The notes beneath the pieces were generated by a model, which saw nothing but the letters and a program-made list of their open reading frames with translations, was not told the origin of the DNA and searched no databases. The position numbers and the translations under genes were made by a program. This document shows positions 35,956 to 48,919 of a stretch of DNA of 64,000 nucleotides, piece by piece (the first letter of the stretch is position 1; each line of letters starts with the position of its first letter). The stretch comes from Diadema setosum (lineage: Eukaryota > Echinodermata > Echinoidea > Diadematoida > Diadematidae), in the NCBI RefSeq assembly GCF_964275005.1, contig NC_092700.1:18255015-18319014 (forward strand), read 5' to 3'.

Positions 35956-36573
35956 GTCAGAGTGGTTAAATCATATACGTTTCATGGGGAATCCGTATAT
36001 AAAGGATCTTTTTCTTTTTTAGTCAGATGAAGGTGCAACCAAATGTTTCTTAAAAATTCTCTCTAGATTATAAAGTGAACGAAAGGGTTTGGATGTTGTA
36101 AACATTTTCAAATTTTAATAGAACTGTTTACAAGAATTCTCATCTTCAGGTTATGGACACAATAAATGCTTAAACTTATATCTCTACCGTGTTTTGATAT
36201 GAAAAAAGAATAGTCATGATATTCTGCACTTGTGTAAGGAGTTTTTAGTCAACTAGTTATTTTTGTAGATACGGCATTGTCGTGATTGTGATGCAACCTC
36301 GTTTTGAGAGAATGTCATACTCTATTTTTTTTTTTTTGCTTATAGGTGAAAGTCGGATGATAAAATAAACCCCATTTTTTACCGAAAACAAGAGGATTAT
36401 GATGTAATTAGTCTTCTGCAATATCACAATCACTACTTACCATCACAATACATATACACTTGTTTAATCAGTGAAAAGAAATCTCTGAACCGAATCCTCG
36501 GACTTCGCGACTGCATTCAAAATCAATTCGATTTACGAGCAAGAAAACATCTGTTAATTAGTCAACCTTTCCG

Positions 36574-36853
36574 GGTGCTGTTCGTTATTCCGAAGGTTCG
36601 ATATTCCGAAGGTTCGTTATTCCGAAGGTTCGTTAATCCAAAACACGCAAATTCCCTATACCTAGAGGTTCGTTAATCCGAAAATGAAAAAGGGTTCGTT
36701 AATCCGAACATTTGTGGCGTTATTTCGAAGGTTCATTATTCCGAAGATTTGTTCATCCGAAAATGAAATTCGGAAAAACGAACCTTCGGAATAAGGAATC
36801 TTCGGACTGAAGAGCCTTCGGAATAACGAACCTTCGGAATAACGAGCTGTAAC
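36574..36853. repeat. Inverted TTCGTTATTCCGAAGG element (second locus)
   Basis: Left GTGCTGTTCGTTATTCCGAAG and the right end mirror each other. The interior shares the attccctatacctagagg phrase and unit structure with 2493-2955 but has fewer units. Confidence 0.75.
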
Positions 36854-38649
36854 CATGTTTCCGATAGCAATTAGTTTTGATGTCAAATAAATTGGGGCAT
36901 TTTCAACTTTTGACGATAACTTTTATATGCACACAGTAGTAGAGCAATCAAAGGTAAATCACAATAAATCTGTCGGTTTACGATTATGTAAAAAAAAAAA
37001 ACTATTAATGTTTTTGGTGATAAAGTCTATTCTCGCAAACCTTTGGTATAAGGGGAAATGCTTTTTAATTCTGTGCAATTCCCTTTGAACAACGAAATCA
37101 ACAATTTTATATGTATTTTCATGAAAGCTTCGGATCACTATAGGTAAATTTTGCTGCTTTCAGTCAACATATTGCTTATAGCAGGTAACTCTTGAGCTGA
37201 CTATGCTCAACATCGTAATATTTTTATGTGAAAAACAGCAATGTATCGCGGAACAGACACATGTGTCGTCATGATGAAGGAAAGTATCTTAAATACTCAA
37301 GACATGCGAAAGCGCATGAAACTTATATTGGTGGCTGGACTAGCAAGTCCAAATGGTGCATACACGAACTGGCATTTTGCCAGTCTAGCACGCTGGACTA
37401 GTATAAATGTTAGTCGAGCACGATGGACTACCATATCACATAATGCTATACTCCTGAAGTCTGTTCGCTGGACTAGCTGCATGTGATAATGCTAGCCCAG
37501 CGGGATGGACGGACAGACATTCATCAGTTCATTCACAGTTTGTATTAATCTTATAAAGATATATTAATGGGTTGAATGTTTGAATATTGATGCTGATATA
37601 AGATATGCTTTAAGACATATTCTAATGTTTTATAATGTTGGCAAAAGAAGCCTCTCTTACGTTTTATATGTCATGTAAATGTTTTTTTTTTATGAAATTG
37701 TATACTTTGTTTTGTAAAAAGCATGTGATCAAAACCAATATCGATGATATTATGGACAATAAATGATTGAAATGAAATCCTCTGTGTTCCGTTGATATTG
37801 TACATAATAAGCCTATATCAGGGATTTGAATTCTGTTCATTGTGCAGTTCGTATGATGGTGTAAATAATAAACAGAGATAACAAAAAATGTACAAAGCAA
37901 ACAATCTCAACCACTTGACATACAACACATTTAACTTTTCCAAAAGCATTCATTCAAAAGACTATGTTTCTATTAAACGAGAATGAAATCAAAAACAGTG
38001 CCAATTATCTTAGTTAAGAAAAATTTAGTACCAACTCTATTATAAATTTTCAAAGACAGCAATATCAAAATCATTGTAAACTGAATACTGGAAATGTCAC
38101 CATGGCGACTGGCATGCCCCCACCATGTCACATGATTCTAGCTGACTTTAGTATACAGTATCCAGATGTCTTGACAATGTGAGATGACAGTTTCAGACCT
38201 TTGACCCTTGCCATTTGACCCCACGGCCCACATTTCTTCAAATAATAACTGGTAAAATTCTTTTTCATGCCAATATTTTTAGTTATTTTCAAAATATTGG
38301 CAAAAATTGTGAAATATCAACATTTTTTTTTGACCTTTGAGCCCATGGTCTGAATTTTTCTTGTAGAATCATTGTGCAGGAATGCATGTAAAAAACTATT
38401 TTTGTTCAATTTATGCATGGAGTAGGTCCCTAATTTCCAAGGTATCGAGAAAAAAAATTCAGCGTTATTAATAGATAGAATATTAATCAGACCTTTGACC
38501 ACATGACCCTGAAATTCCTTAGAGAAGCGTTGTCAGGAAGTATATTCACACGTACTATTGTGTGTTTCATGAAGATACCATGAGGGGGGGGGGGGGGTTA
38601 AAGATGGTTGACATAGTTACATGCTTATGCTTTAAGCCAATAAATGATT

Positions 38650-39352
38650 TGGGTTAAACACTTACTTGATGACAATGGATACTAGTGTATGGAAAACAAT
38701 TGAAATGAAACCTCTTGAAAAGTTGTGTGAAGATGTCACAGTAATATGGAGATCCGAATCTCCAGATTCTCTTTTAAACTCTTTTGGTAATTGTCAATTC
38801 AATTGGTTGAGTCAAACAAGGGTATGGTATAATAGACGTAAAGTAGAAGAAGATTTAGATGATTATAAAGAAGATTATTTGCGGTGGAATAAAAATATTA
38901 GGCTGAAATCTCGGTCATATATATATATATATATATATGAAGAGTTTGTTTGCAAAAACCGATAAGTCCATATTTGCCAAATGGAGATATTTGCGATTAA
39001 AGGTCAAGAAAAATAAAAAGAATAATAAGAAAATTTTTGCTTCTTTTGACCACAACTTCAAAAATGTACCTTTATATGTAGTGACCAATATATCATTTAC
39101 AAGGTATTATTTTGTACTTTATGACAGAGACCGTACTTCAAAATCTTCGATTTTGAAGTACGGTCTCTGTCATAAAGTACAAAATAATACCTTGTAAATG
39201 ATATAGTGGTAACTACATATAAAGGTACATTTTTGAAGTTATGGTCAAAAGAAGCAACAATTTTCTTATTATTCTCTTTATTTTTCTTGACCTTTAATCG
39301 CAAATATCTCCATTTAGCAAATATGGACTTATCGGTTTTTGCGAACAAACTC

Positions 39353-39399
<47 letters not shown>

Positions 39400-39870
39400 C
39401 CCTTTTGGTTTGAAAGAGGAATTACCAATGAATCTGATTTATTATGTGGCAATAATGAAACTATAAAACCTTTGATGAAATGGTGACAGAATTTGGGTTA
39501 CCAAAGAGCCACAGAAGGAAGTATAACTCTCTGATCCGAAGGTATTCTCCCCGAGTGGTTTCAAAACTCGGGGTTTGTAGATAGGAGTCTATTTGAAACG
39601 ATTGTAGAAACATTGATCAAGGTGAGGAAAGTTCCACAATATGCTTATAAAACTCTAAGAGAAACTGCTAAAGCACAGGAAAGGTGGAAAGTAGCCCTAG
39701 AATTAGATGAAACAGGAATAAATTGGTCTAGGGTACACTATTTTAACTTTACCTGATAGAAACCCAGATGAGGGCTTTTTACTTCAAACTTTTTCACAAC
39801 TCTATTTGCACCAAACAATTTTTGTTCAAAATTAAACTTTTTTTGAACTTGGTTAAATTGAAACGTAATG
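38650..39870 (+). pseudogene. Decayed LINE ORF2 C-terminal fragment (Tx1/L1-like), interrupted by a palindrome
   Basis: Before the interruption the frame reads LRWNKNIRLKSRS. After it (39400 on) it reads FWFERGITNESDLLCGNNE. Further on, in another frame, it reads SICTKQFLFKIKLF. These match the sequence order of the region downstream of the reverse transcriptase in L1/Tx1-type ORF2 (WNNKxI, WFxxGIxxxxDLL, TNKFLFKI). Several frameshifts and stops; non-functional. Confidence 0.55.
38916..39400. mobile_element. Near-perfect 430-base palindrome flanked by TA microsatellites
   Basis: Arms 38937-39144 and 39150-39357 are reverse complements with only a handful of mismatches. The centre is the 5-base CTTCG at 39145-39149. 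TA repeats flank both sides (about 23 and 43 bases). Each arm yields an 86-codon open frame purely because of the symmetry. It sits inside the LINE fragment. Confidence 0.9.
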
Positions 39871-40213
39871 TAGAGTACAAAATTGCAGAAGGGAAGGGTA
39901 AGTCTCACACTCACCTGAAGAAATGGCAGATTGTGTGGTAAGATAGAACTTTTTCATCTTGATTTAGTTTGTCGACAAATGTATCGGCAAGTTATCATTG
40001 CAAGATTCATTCTATGTGCCCAATTTGTCTGTTGTGTATTGTATTTCATTATACTTGCTTAAATGTTTCATCTTATGATTTACGGTTTGTGTACTCACGT
40101 AACCCAATTACCCAATACTGAAAGCCATCACTGTAAAAGATAAAAAAGAAGAAGAAGAAGAAAAAAAAAAAAGACTTTGGTGATGAGAGCTACAGCGCCA
40201 TCTCTCGGCAATT

Positions 40214-40219
40214 CACGTG
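40214..40219. promoter_or_regulatory. CACGTG E-box just upstream of MRPS14
   Basis: A palindromic E-box 11 bases before the start codon. No TATA box nearby, and the following 300 bases are GC/CpG-rich, as expected for a housekeeping promoter. Motif evidence only. Confidence 0.25.
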
Positions 40220-40229
40220 AATATCCAAC

Positions 40230-43200
40230 ATGGACACCATCTTGAGGTCTTGTGTCAGAATAGGCCGCTTTGCACTGTCCAAGTCGTGCTCTGGAACTTT
40301 GGCTCATTCCGGGTGGTCGGTAAGTTGTCGAGAGAAAATGTCGGAAACATTTCGGTTCTTAGTAGATTCCCTACTGCTCACAGGTACAGAATAACTAGGG
40401 AAACATTTCTCCCTAGCATTCAACGACAACGTGACTAGTAAACCCCGGCCCGGGTCTCGCTCGGGCCACTCTGCACCGCTGCACAGCCCTGTCGCCGGGC
40501 TGAAGTTCTGCTCGCCCTCGGCCGTGGCGTCGGCCGTCGGGCTACTGTAGCCTCGCATACGTTACTGTGTGGTAGCCTACGCCACGCTATCTACCGTATT
40601 AAAGGCTGATATATACACCACTGGCGGCCTGCAGAGCGAGTTTATCGAAAGGAAGACGAAGAAGAAGAAGAATAATAAGGAGGAGGAGCTGCATTTAATT
40701 GAAAGGAAGATGGAGGAGGAGGAATAATACTGTTAGAGGTAGACGGTCTAATTGCTTTTGTCAAATTTTGAAATTTATCTGGTAATCATGTAGAAATGCA
40801 CACCATGCACACCTACCATTTCCTTCCTTAATATGTCAATGAAAACTTCTTGTGGCTATCAGAAATGTCAAGATGGACCATATCTGACGGTTTCATGAAA
40901 TTTCATTGTCAATTACAGAAGAAAAGTAGCTAATTTTGACTCAACACTACGCCGATCGACGGCTGTGTCAGCGTAGCATGGTGGATGATCGATTATGTGG
41001 AAGAGCGATATAACGATGATAAATGATCGTTGTAGTCTGTGATACAGCCGCTTGTTTGGTGTTTAACCACAATAATTACGTCGGCTCGACAGTAAAATAT
41101 GGAAGACAGAAAGTGATCTTGATGCGTCTGTTTTTTATTGTTTTAGTTTATTTTCTCTTGCGTGTGACTGTAATATCTGTCAACATTTTTTACTGACTAA
41201 ATTATGTAGATTACTGCAATATTAGACAGGTCTAGAAACAAACCCCCATTGCAATTGCTGAATTCAACTTCCTTCTCATCTTCTTTTCTCTCTCTTTCTC
41301 TCTCACTCCTATTAAATAGCCTAACCTTTTTCTTCCGCTTTTCCTTCAACCTCATTCTATTCCCTTCAACACTATTCCAATTGAATTATTATCAACTTTT
41401 GTTATGATAAAATCAATACAATTTAAAAAAAAAAGGATGTCTAAATCCTGGTATGAATAATCTGTATCAATAATTTAGTGGCAATGAAAACAAAGAACTA
41501 TCACAATAGCTCACTTGAGTCTTCGACTCAGGTGAGCTAACAATAAGAAAAAAATAAGAAAAAGAAAGTATGGGCTACACGTATTGCACGAGTCAAGTTC
41601 GATATTGTTAGTAAGCGGCTAATTAGAGACTACCAGAATCGATTATAATCGTTGACATCGTTCTCTGCTCAATCGGTGCACTATACTTACATCGGAGACT
41701 ATCTTCGAGACCGACGTACTTTTCAACTCCCATTTCTCATTTTTCATACCTTTTCGGCTTTCTAATTCCATGAAAACTCTCTGATATAGTTCAATTTAGC
41801 ATCTCCAATAGCTGCACAAAATTTGATTGACAAACGGTGAAGCGAACGGTAGGTGTGCATTTCTACACGATTACCATTTATCTTACCACGCAAATCAGTA
41901 TCTCCACGGAGAAACGCCATTTTTATTTAGTATGGTAACCCATCGACACTAAATCAAAACCGACACTCCTCTATTTCTTTATGGCATTGCATGTAAAGAA
42001 TGATAATACACGCACGCATGCCCGCTCGCGCAGTGGATTTTTACTCCTCAGTAGACTCTACTATTGTTGACTCTACCCCGTCAGTGCAGTGGGGATTACC
42101 GACCAAATAACCGAAAAGAGCAATAATAATAAACAATAGCAACAATGATACATTTTACATAGACCTCTAGTAAAAGATTGTGAATGCATGCAGCAAATTT
42201 CTAAAGCATTATGTGCACTTCACACACATTGGCGATAGACGGTATGGGTGCCGTCAGTTTCAAAGCACAGTGCTACTGAGACTAGTCCTGCCATGCATTT
42301 AAAGCCAATAATTATAAACGACTTGGGTCTACCTACTGTAAGAACGTGTACCTCAAATCGCACTTTTAATGCACGCTTGTGAATTCAGAGTAGATCTATT
42401 TTCTTTGTATTTCAGACGAATCGTGAGATATTTTAAGTTACTATTGATAAAAAAAACATTCGGGTGTCAATGTACAAATTGTATTGCTCACTTGACACCC
42501 AGCCATACAAATGTATGTGCTGAAGAAGAACACCAAATCAATATGCAGTGTACACGTTCGAACTTGCAGTGAACCGGAATTAAACATGGTGACATTATGG
42601 TCATATTGTGGTCATATAAATGTGATCATTAGGTCACATGGTCATAATGTGGTCAATGATATTGACTAATTTAGAAAGCTATGAAGGCATTTTGGAATGT
42701 GGCATGCTTGGGACCTCTTGACAAGTGAGGCAGTGAAATCACAATAGAAAGTAAAGAAAAAAAAAAGACATTTCTTCTTTTTGACTACCTGGTACTTGTG
42801 TATTAAACTTGATTGATGTTTGGTTTGTTTTACCTATTGTGTAACAAGTTACAGTCTTACTAATGTAATGTACAATGTAATGTAAGTCAACTTGATCCTG
42901 GATCGGCAGTGATAGATTTTTCACTTCACAAAAAAAAAAAAAAAAAATATTAATCAGTTCCTATGGAAAGAAGTATGGGTAGGTTATTGCCTGTGTAACT
43001 ATGCATACATTGTCGGTTTCAGATAGAAAAACAGTTCAGTTTGTTGTGAAGATTTTCATCTCTTATTGTGACTTATACTGTAGACCTGAATATGAGAGGA
43101 ATTTCTGTCTGTCTGCTCTGTATCAGTGATTGGTTAATGATGTCTTCCTGATCTGACATTTGCTTTGCTCCTTAATTGCCTTGGTAGTCATGGACACCGC

Positions 43201-44957
43201 ATCCAGTCAACGCCATTGGTGCAATGATCACGAGAACGTACTATGCCGACTGGAGAATGCTGCGGGATGTGAAGAGGAGGAGGCTGGTCAAAGAACACCA
43301 CAGGGACAGACTCCGCATCAACTGCATCCGCAAGAACACCATTCTACCAGATGAAGTCAGGGTGGGTGAAAGTTGCATGAACATAAACACGTCAAGTCTC
43401 ATGTCTTTGGCTTGGGACTCACTCCTCAGGGGTCTTTCTCATCATGTTCACATGCCGGTCAAGCTTTTATTCATGCCTCACAAACTAAAGCTAACCCCGC
43501 CCAACACACACACACAAAGACACTGATTTCCAACAACTAAAAGAGTCACATCTTGAATTTGAGATAATATATTGTCAGAATAAGCCAAACTACATGTACA
43601 ATTGTCAGAGTAAGCCACATTCTTCTCAGACAGCAATGCGCGAGAGCTTTTGGAAAAAAAAAAATTCTCTCACACAACGCCTTGTGTTTTTCATGTTAGA
43701 ATGCTAAATGCTAAACATATGTACATGTGCATTTGTACATTGTATGAGCAAAGTTGTAGAGAAAATTCCAAGCTTTGCTGTGATTTAAATGTCGTGACAA
43801 ATTTTGCCTTTTTTCTTTCTTGCAAATGGCCAGTAGCTATGTTATTGTCCAATTCTGGGAGGCATAATTTTTGCATATACAACCGCGACAGAAAGTTAGA
43901 ATTTGTCCCCAAGACTCCCATGAAACAGTGTTATTCAGTCACTGCACAACACAAGCTGTTACCAGGTAGTATAAGGAATGGAGTTGCAAGTGAAGCTTTC
44001 ATTGTAATGTGGCGTTTGGCTATTGTTCAATCAGTTTGGGTGAGTTTGTGTGTTTGAGCAAAATATGCCTATTTGGTATGCTGTTATGCCAACCTGGCAC
44101 ACATAGACCTTTAAAATGCTTATAAGGAGGAGGAACACACTTTTTACACCCTTCCCTTGGTGAAAAAAAACCTTCAACCTTTTACCTAGTGCAATAAATA
44201 TATGTGGACCATATGGCTCCACTCTCAAAGAGTTGAGACTTACTGTATGTAATACAATTTTACACTGTGATATTTGGAACATGTCTCTTGAAGTGCACAC
44301 TCGCGTAGGGATTCACATCCATCATTTCATGTTGTTCTTTTTTGTATGACCTACATGTAGTCTTACATTAGATTTTAGGAGTGTATGAGTGATCTAGCAT
44401 TTGAATCATTGCATGCCTTTCTAGTTATCACTGCCTCTTTGTAGATACCTGTCAATCATGGAACATGTATAGCTTGCTCTCCACCTTAAATTGTTGAGAA
44501 TGGACTGGTTATGCTATCACACGCATTTCCCATAGACACCTGCCCGAGTATTCTTGGGACTCGTCTTCAACAGGTCAGTAGCTTACACTAGTAAATCAGT
44601 CATGGGTCATTTGTCATCTTTCATCCAATGATAGTTGTCTGCACCCTTTTGACAATTCATCCTGTTGAACTGCTACCTCGTTTTCTTTTAAGTTATGCAT
44701 ATATGGCAGAAGTAAGCAGAAGTCTAGTGAATGTAACCCCAACCCATTTTTCTTACTTCATATGTTTGATGTAGGAAATTGCCGACCAAGAGATTGCAGC
44801 ATTTCCCCGCGATAGTTGCCACGTGAGGATTCGTGACCGCTGCGCCATCACGTCGCGACCGCGAGCCGTCCTCAAGAAGTGGAGGCTGAGCCGCATCATG
44901 TGGCGGTCGATAGCGGATGCCAACAACATGTCCGGCGTGCAACGGTCAACGTGGTAG
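40230..44957 (+). CDS. MRPS14: Mitochondrial ribosomal small-subunit protein uS14m
   Basis: Three exons, 40230-40319, 43188-43361 and 44775-44957, give 148 residues; all junctions are GT-AG in phase 0. Residues 44 onward align along their whole length with animal MRPS14: [16 protein letters not shown], then [14 protein letters not shown], then [33 protein letters not shown] and the C-terminal SGVQRSTW. The first ~43 residues are poorly conserved, rich in Arg/Ser and lacking acid clusters, consistent with a mitochondrial targeting sequence; this makes the protein about 20 residues longer than the human one. As a uS14 family member it binds the small-subunit rRNA near the decoding head of the mitoribosome. 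The start is the first ATG, preceded by an E-box. Confidence 0.95.
40320..43187. other. First intron of MRPS14
   Basis: It begins with a CpG-rich 250 bases (to about 40620), then GA-rich aagaagaag tracts. A short perfect hairpin lies at 41508-41538 (AGCTCACTTGAGT / ACTCAGGTGAGCT, loop CTTCG); this phrase is a recurring marine-invertebrate repeat. The rest is unique AT-rich sequence. Confidence 0.6.
43362..44774. other. Second intron of MRPS14
   Basis: No exon seen. About 43690-44110 is one copy of a dispersed ~400-base sequence that recurs, diverged, at 51520-51920 (shared phrases: gtagagaaa, ggccagtagct, cataa(t)ttttgca, gtggcrtttggc). Confidence 0.6.
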
Positions 44958-45370
44958 CATACAAAGTCGGGTAGACATCACCCATCAAGGGAAGTCTGCC
45001 GGCTGCATTGGCGACCCGTCGCTCAGAACTCTTGTGTATACCTGATGCAGATCACCGATAACTGATGTGACTATTCCCTTTTCCCTGTGGCTTCATGTCT
45101 TCATTGGTATAGTAAAGACAATGACATGTTTCAGTGGGAGCTCCCCTTATGCAGATATTGGTTACTCGATGCCTCAGTGAGTTTTCTGACGCAGCATGGA
45201 ATCTGTCAGTATTGGAAATGTGTGTTTAGGAAGCTGAGGATGGCAAGTTATCCCCAGCCCTCTTCCCTGCATAAAGTTTTTAAAGCAGTTTCAAGAGACC
45301 CCTCCTTGTGACTCTGTTGTGTGACCATTTTGTAAGAAAAGCCAGACATACCCAGATTGGTGCATCCCCT

Positions 45371-45376
45371 AATAAA
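45371..45376 (+). terminator. Polyadenylation signal of MRPS14
   Basis: AATAAA 414 bases after the stop. A second AATAAA lies at 45847-45852. Either could be used. Confidence 0.5.
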
Positions 45377-46022
45377 AGTAGAGTCTCGTTAAATTACAAG
45401 CTCTTGTTATAACAAGGAAACCACTTTTCATAGCCCAAAGCTCAATGTTTCTATGTATTTTATTGTTTTTTTTTTTTAAACCCTGATATAACAAAATCTC
45501 ACAAAAACTAATATGACTGTACTGCTTCCAAGGAGTTTGCTAGGCAAGTCCATCTAAAAAAAAAAAAGAAAGAAAGAAAGAAAAGAAAAAGGAGTTGTTG
45601 CAGTGTAGAATTACTGAAGGATTTAAACTCTTTAATGCTCTGCCTGCAATTTTAAAATTGTGTGATTGTAGATGTAACAGTCAAGCAGCACTTCAAAGAA
45701 TGAGCCAATGTAATATTTCATAGCCCTTGTTATACATGGTAATTTTATTATCCCTGTATGACATGAAAGAGATGTGTCAATTCCCAGAAGCAATCCACTG
45801 CAGTTGATGCATGTCATTGTTCAAGTGTCATGTGTGTACAGATTATAATAAATCATGATAACTTTCTATGTCAAAATTTTTGTGATATTTCCTTATTACA
45901 TGTATTTTCATCAGATATTGGTTTTTATCTCTCTGTGGTGTGGTCAGAGCAAAGTACAGTGCTGTGAGCCTTGGCTTTTGGGTGCAAACTTGGGGTCGTT
46001 TGGTAAAAGCTCTTGAAGGATA

Positions 46023-46262
46023 CTGTATACGCCATATATTTTGCGAGTCTAAATTTTCGCGAATCAGGACTTCCCGACAATTTCGCGAGTGGTTAAATTC
46101 GCGATCATGGAGTCATGTACTGAACGGAGAAATGTATACGTGTACGTCACATTCATATCGGTATTAGAGTCAATATTTTCGCGTGTTTTTAATTTCGCGA
46201 ATAGCAGCTGACTTGCGAAATTTGCAAAAATAAAAACCTCGCGAAATATTCGGCGTATACAG
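46023..46262. mobile_element. TA-flanked MITE with CTGTATACGCC ends
   Basis: Left CTGTATACGCC and right GGCGTATACAG, both flanked by TA. The interior is rich in ttcgcg/cgcgaa. A related shorter element is at 57088-57296. Confidence 0.75.
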
Positions 46263-46820
46263 TATTAATACAGTATCCAACAAGATCTGTTTTATCTGAC
46301 AAGATTCTATTTTATGAAATGTCAGATATTAGTACTAACAAATCTTTTAATTTCATCCGACATATCTCAACAAATTAGTTGATTGCCTTTCACCTACCTG
46401 CAAATTTAATTTTAGTTGACAAATCCATTCCGTTTTATGCACATTGTAAGGAAGGTGCTTTACAACCGAAATGGCTGCAATTATGAATTAATTGTGGCTG
46501 CTACCAGGAGAAGGGAAAGAGTTTTCAAGGACAGGACCAACCCACTTGAGATCTGTATGATTAAAAAAGATTTGTTCAAAAAATATCAATTTAATTTGGA
46601 GGGGGTGATGGTTCTGACTGACTCGAAGAAAACTTGATTTGGAACATTCGACGAATAAGGGCAAAGCACTGCCTCTAAGTCTGCAGGTGTTTGTAGCCCT
46701 GCGCCTCTTTGCCACTGGGAGTGTGCTGAACAGCCAGGATCAAGATGCAGTGTGCTTGATACCACATGTATACAGTGTTGTGGCCTAATGATGGAGCAGA
46801 CATCTGCCTGTAGCAAACTT

Positions 46821-47390
46821 AAAGGACAAGTTCAACTTCATAGACATGTGGGTTGAGTGAATGCAGCAATATTAGTAGAACACATCAGTGAAAGTTTGAG
46901 GAAAATCGGACAATCCATTCAGAAGTTATGAAATTTTGAAGTTTGTGCTCCATCACGGCTAGACGAGAAGACTACTATAGCCTGTGATGTCACATGTGTA
47001 CAACGATATACAGAAAGAATAAAGAAAATTCAACATATTTTCACTTTTCTCGCATAACGAAAGAATGCTTGACTTCTCTCTTTCAAAAGGTAGGGAGAAT
47101 ATTACCCTTAACATATGTCAGTAACAAGTCGAAGAAATGTGTGCTTTATTCAAAAAGTAAAGTTTTGTTAAATTCTCTTTTCATTTTCCTTATACATGTA
47201 TCATTGTACGCATGTGACATCATACACTGTAGTATTCTTCTCATCCAGCAGTGACTGCGTACTAGATACTTTGAAAATTCATAATTTTGGAACGGATTGT
47301 CGGATTTTCCCAAAACTTTCACTGATGTGTTCTACTAAAATTGTTGCATTCACTCAATCTACATGTAGATGAAGGTGGACTTGTGCTTTA
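46821..47390. mobile_element. Large palindromic MITE, AAAGGACAAGTTCA family (copy 2)
   Basis: Same arms and spacing as 30134-30706, including gcagcaatattagtagaac and its mirror at the right. 570 bases versus 573. Confidence 0.75.
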
Positions 47391-47951
47391 ATTGACTCGT
47401 AATTTGTGTTTATTTTCATGGTGCTTTGGTTGGGAGCGTGGCCTATTTAGTCTGTAGCCTTGCTCATTACACTTTAAAAAAAAAAAATAGAATCGTCTGA
47501 CAAGTTTTCAGACGACTAAGTGAAACATTTTTTTTTTGGGTTGTTGTATGACCAAGTTGTCCACACTGACAGCTTGTCAGACAGCATTAATGTTGATGAA
47601 TTGCCCCCCTAATGTGAGTTAAGTTTTGGTTCTTGCGTCAAAGCACTGTTAGCTTGGGACATAATGTACTGTATGTGATGGGCTTGATATCTGTGTCTGC
47701 TAACCCTTTCTGTCTCGGGAACTTTCAATAGTGTGCATCGGGCAATGGGGTTTTCTGTGCTAGCAGGTGCTCAAAACACAAATATCAAATATATTTCATA
47801 ATGAAAATAATGCAATTGCACATTTCGATTCTATGAAAATTTGTTTGAGCTACTGTTTCTAGATATTCGTTTCACCGCAAAAGTGATGTTGAGGGTATCA
47901 TAAATCAACACAAATCAACATGCATTTGGATTTCAGGGCCCCTTTAAACTA

Positions 47952-48207
47952 TAGGGATGGTTTAATACTAATTTTTAAAAAAAGTGGTCCCAATAAGAGA
48001 TGGGAATCACCTTTTGTTAAGACCACTTTGTTTTTGTTCTATTTTTGCATGTCTCGGGCCATTTCAAAACCAATTTTCATAAAATAAACATTCTTATACA
48101 TAGTTTTATGCTCTTTTATAGTTCATATTTGTGAGTGGTTTCTAATTATCTTGCCAAAAGTTAAAACCTGAATACCCATCTCAACCAAATCAATACCATC
48201 CCTATTA
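47952..48207. mobile_element. Palindromic MITE, gagatatccaaaa family (5'-deleted copy)
   Basis: The right half is well preserved (ccatttcaaaaccaattttc to ccatccctat). The left arm is reduced to agggatggttta. Confidence 0.6.
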
Positions 48208-48766
48208 AGTTTCATTTCCTAGTAGGGCACTGTAGATAGAAGAAAGGGGATGTGAATGAGAAATGACACAGCAGTACACTAAAGTGTAGAGACTGGACCA
48301 ATCACAGCTATCCCCTTCTCGACCAAAGGCCACAATTCATCACCTATATATGTATGCTACAAAACCATAATCAGATAACATTGAAATGACTGTACAACGT
48401 ATTGTATTCCATTCATTTGTCTTCAGAGTGTGTCTAAAACTACCCAGATGTCTTCACACAACGTTGATACAAGTTGGTGTTCCTTGACCTACATGTACAT
48501 TTGAGTAATTACAGATGCATGCAGTCACAACACACTGCACAGATGACCAACTGAATTTGCTAGAAAACATAGAATTTATTGCTAGCATTTCATGGAAAGT
48601 TCTCCATTCCATTCACCGATTGTTTACACAGGATATGACAGATCAGTTCAATATCTAAAGACAATCCAAAACCCATTTATAATTATATACTGTTATGAGA
48701 ACATGCAAAAAAAAAAGAAAATGCCATTCATACTAATAAAGGAATGCCCAGTAAGGGTTTAAAGCA

Positions 48767-48919
48767 GGGGCAGATCCAAGAATTCTGTAAAGGGGAGGCT
48801 CCTTTACAAAACTAAGGGTGGGGCGCACATGCTCTCCCCATTTTTTTTCTTTTCATTTCTTTGGTTCCACCAAAAAATTAAAAAGGGGGTGCGCGCCCCC
48901 TCTGGATCCGCTCCTGCTA
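48767..48919. mobile_element. hAT-like MITE with AGCAGGGGCAGATCC ends
   Basis: The left AGCAGGGGCAGATCCA is mirrored by the right TGGATCCGCTCCTGCT. The interior is G-rich/C-rich with gggggtgcgcgcccc. No clear 8-bp duplication found. Confidence 0.5.

Larger units (their letters stand above)
34560..38640. other. Intergenic repeat-rich region
   Basis: No exon that I can support. It contains a MITE (34817-35293), a small inverted element (35856-35955), the second TTCGGAATAACGAA block (36574-36853), and a LINE/SINE-like tail ending acaataaatgattgaaatgaaa near 37780. The remainder is AT-rich unique sequence with a G run at 38584-38597. Confidence 0.5.

Noticed and set aside
38937-39357. Two nearly identical 86-residue frames on opposite strands
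   Set aside because: They are the two arms of one palindrome, not two genes.
40304-40558. Minus-strand gene overlapping the start of MRPS14
   Set aside because: A CpG-rich open frame without recognisable domain or splice partners.
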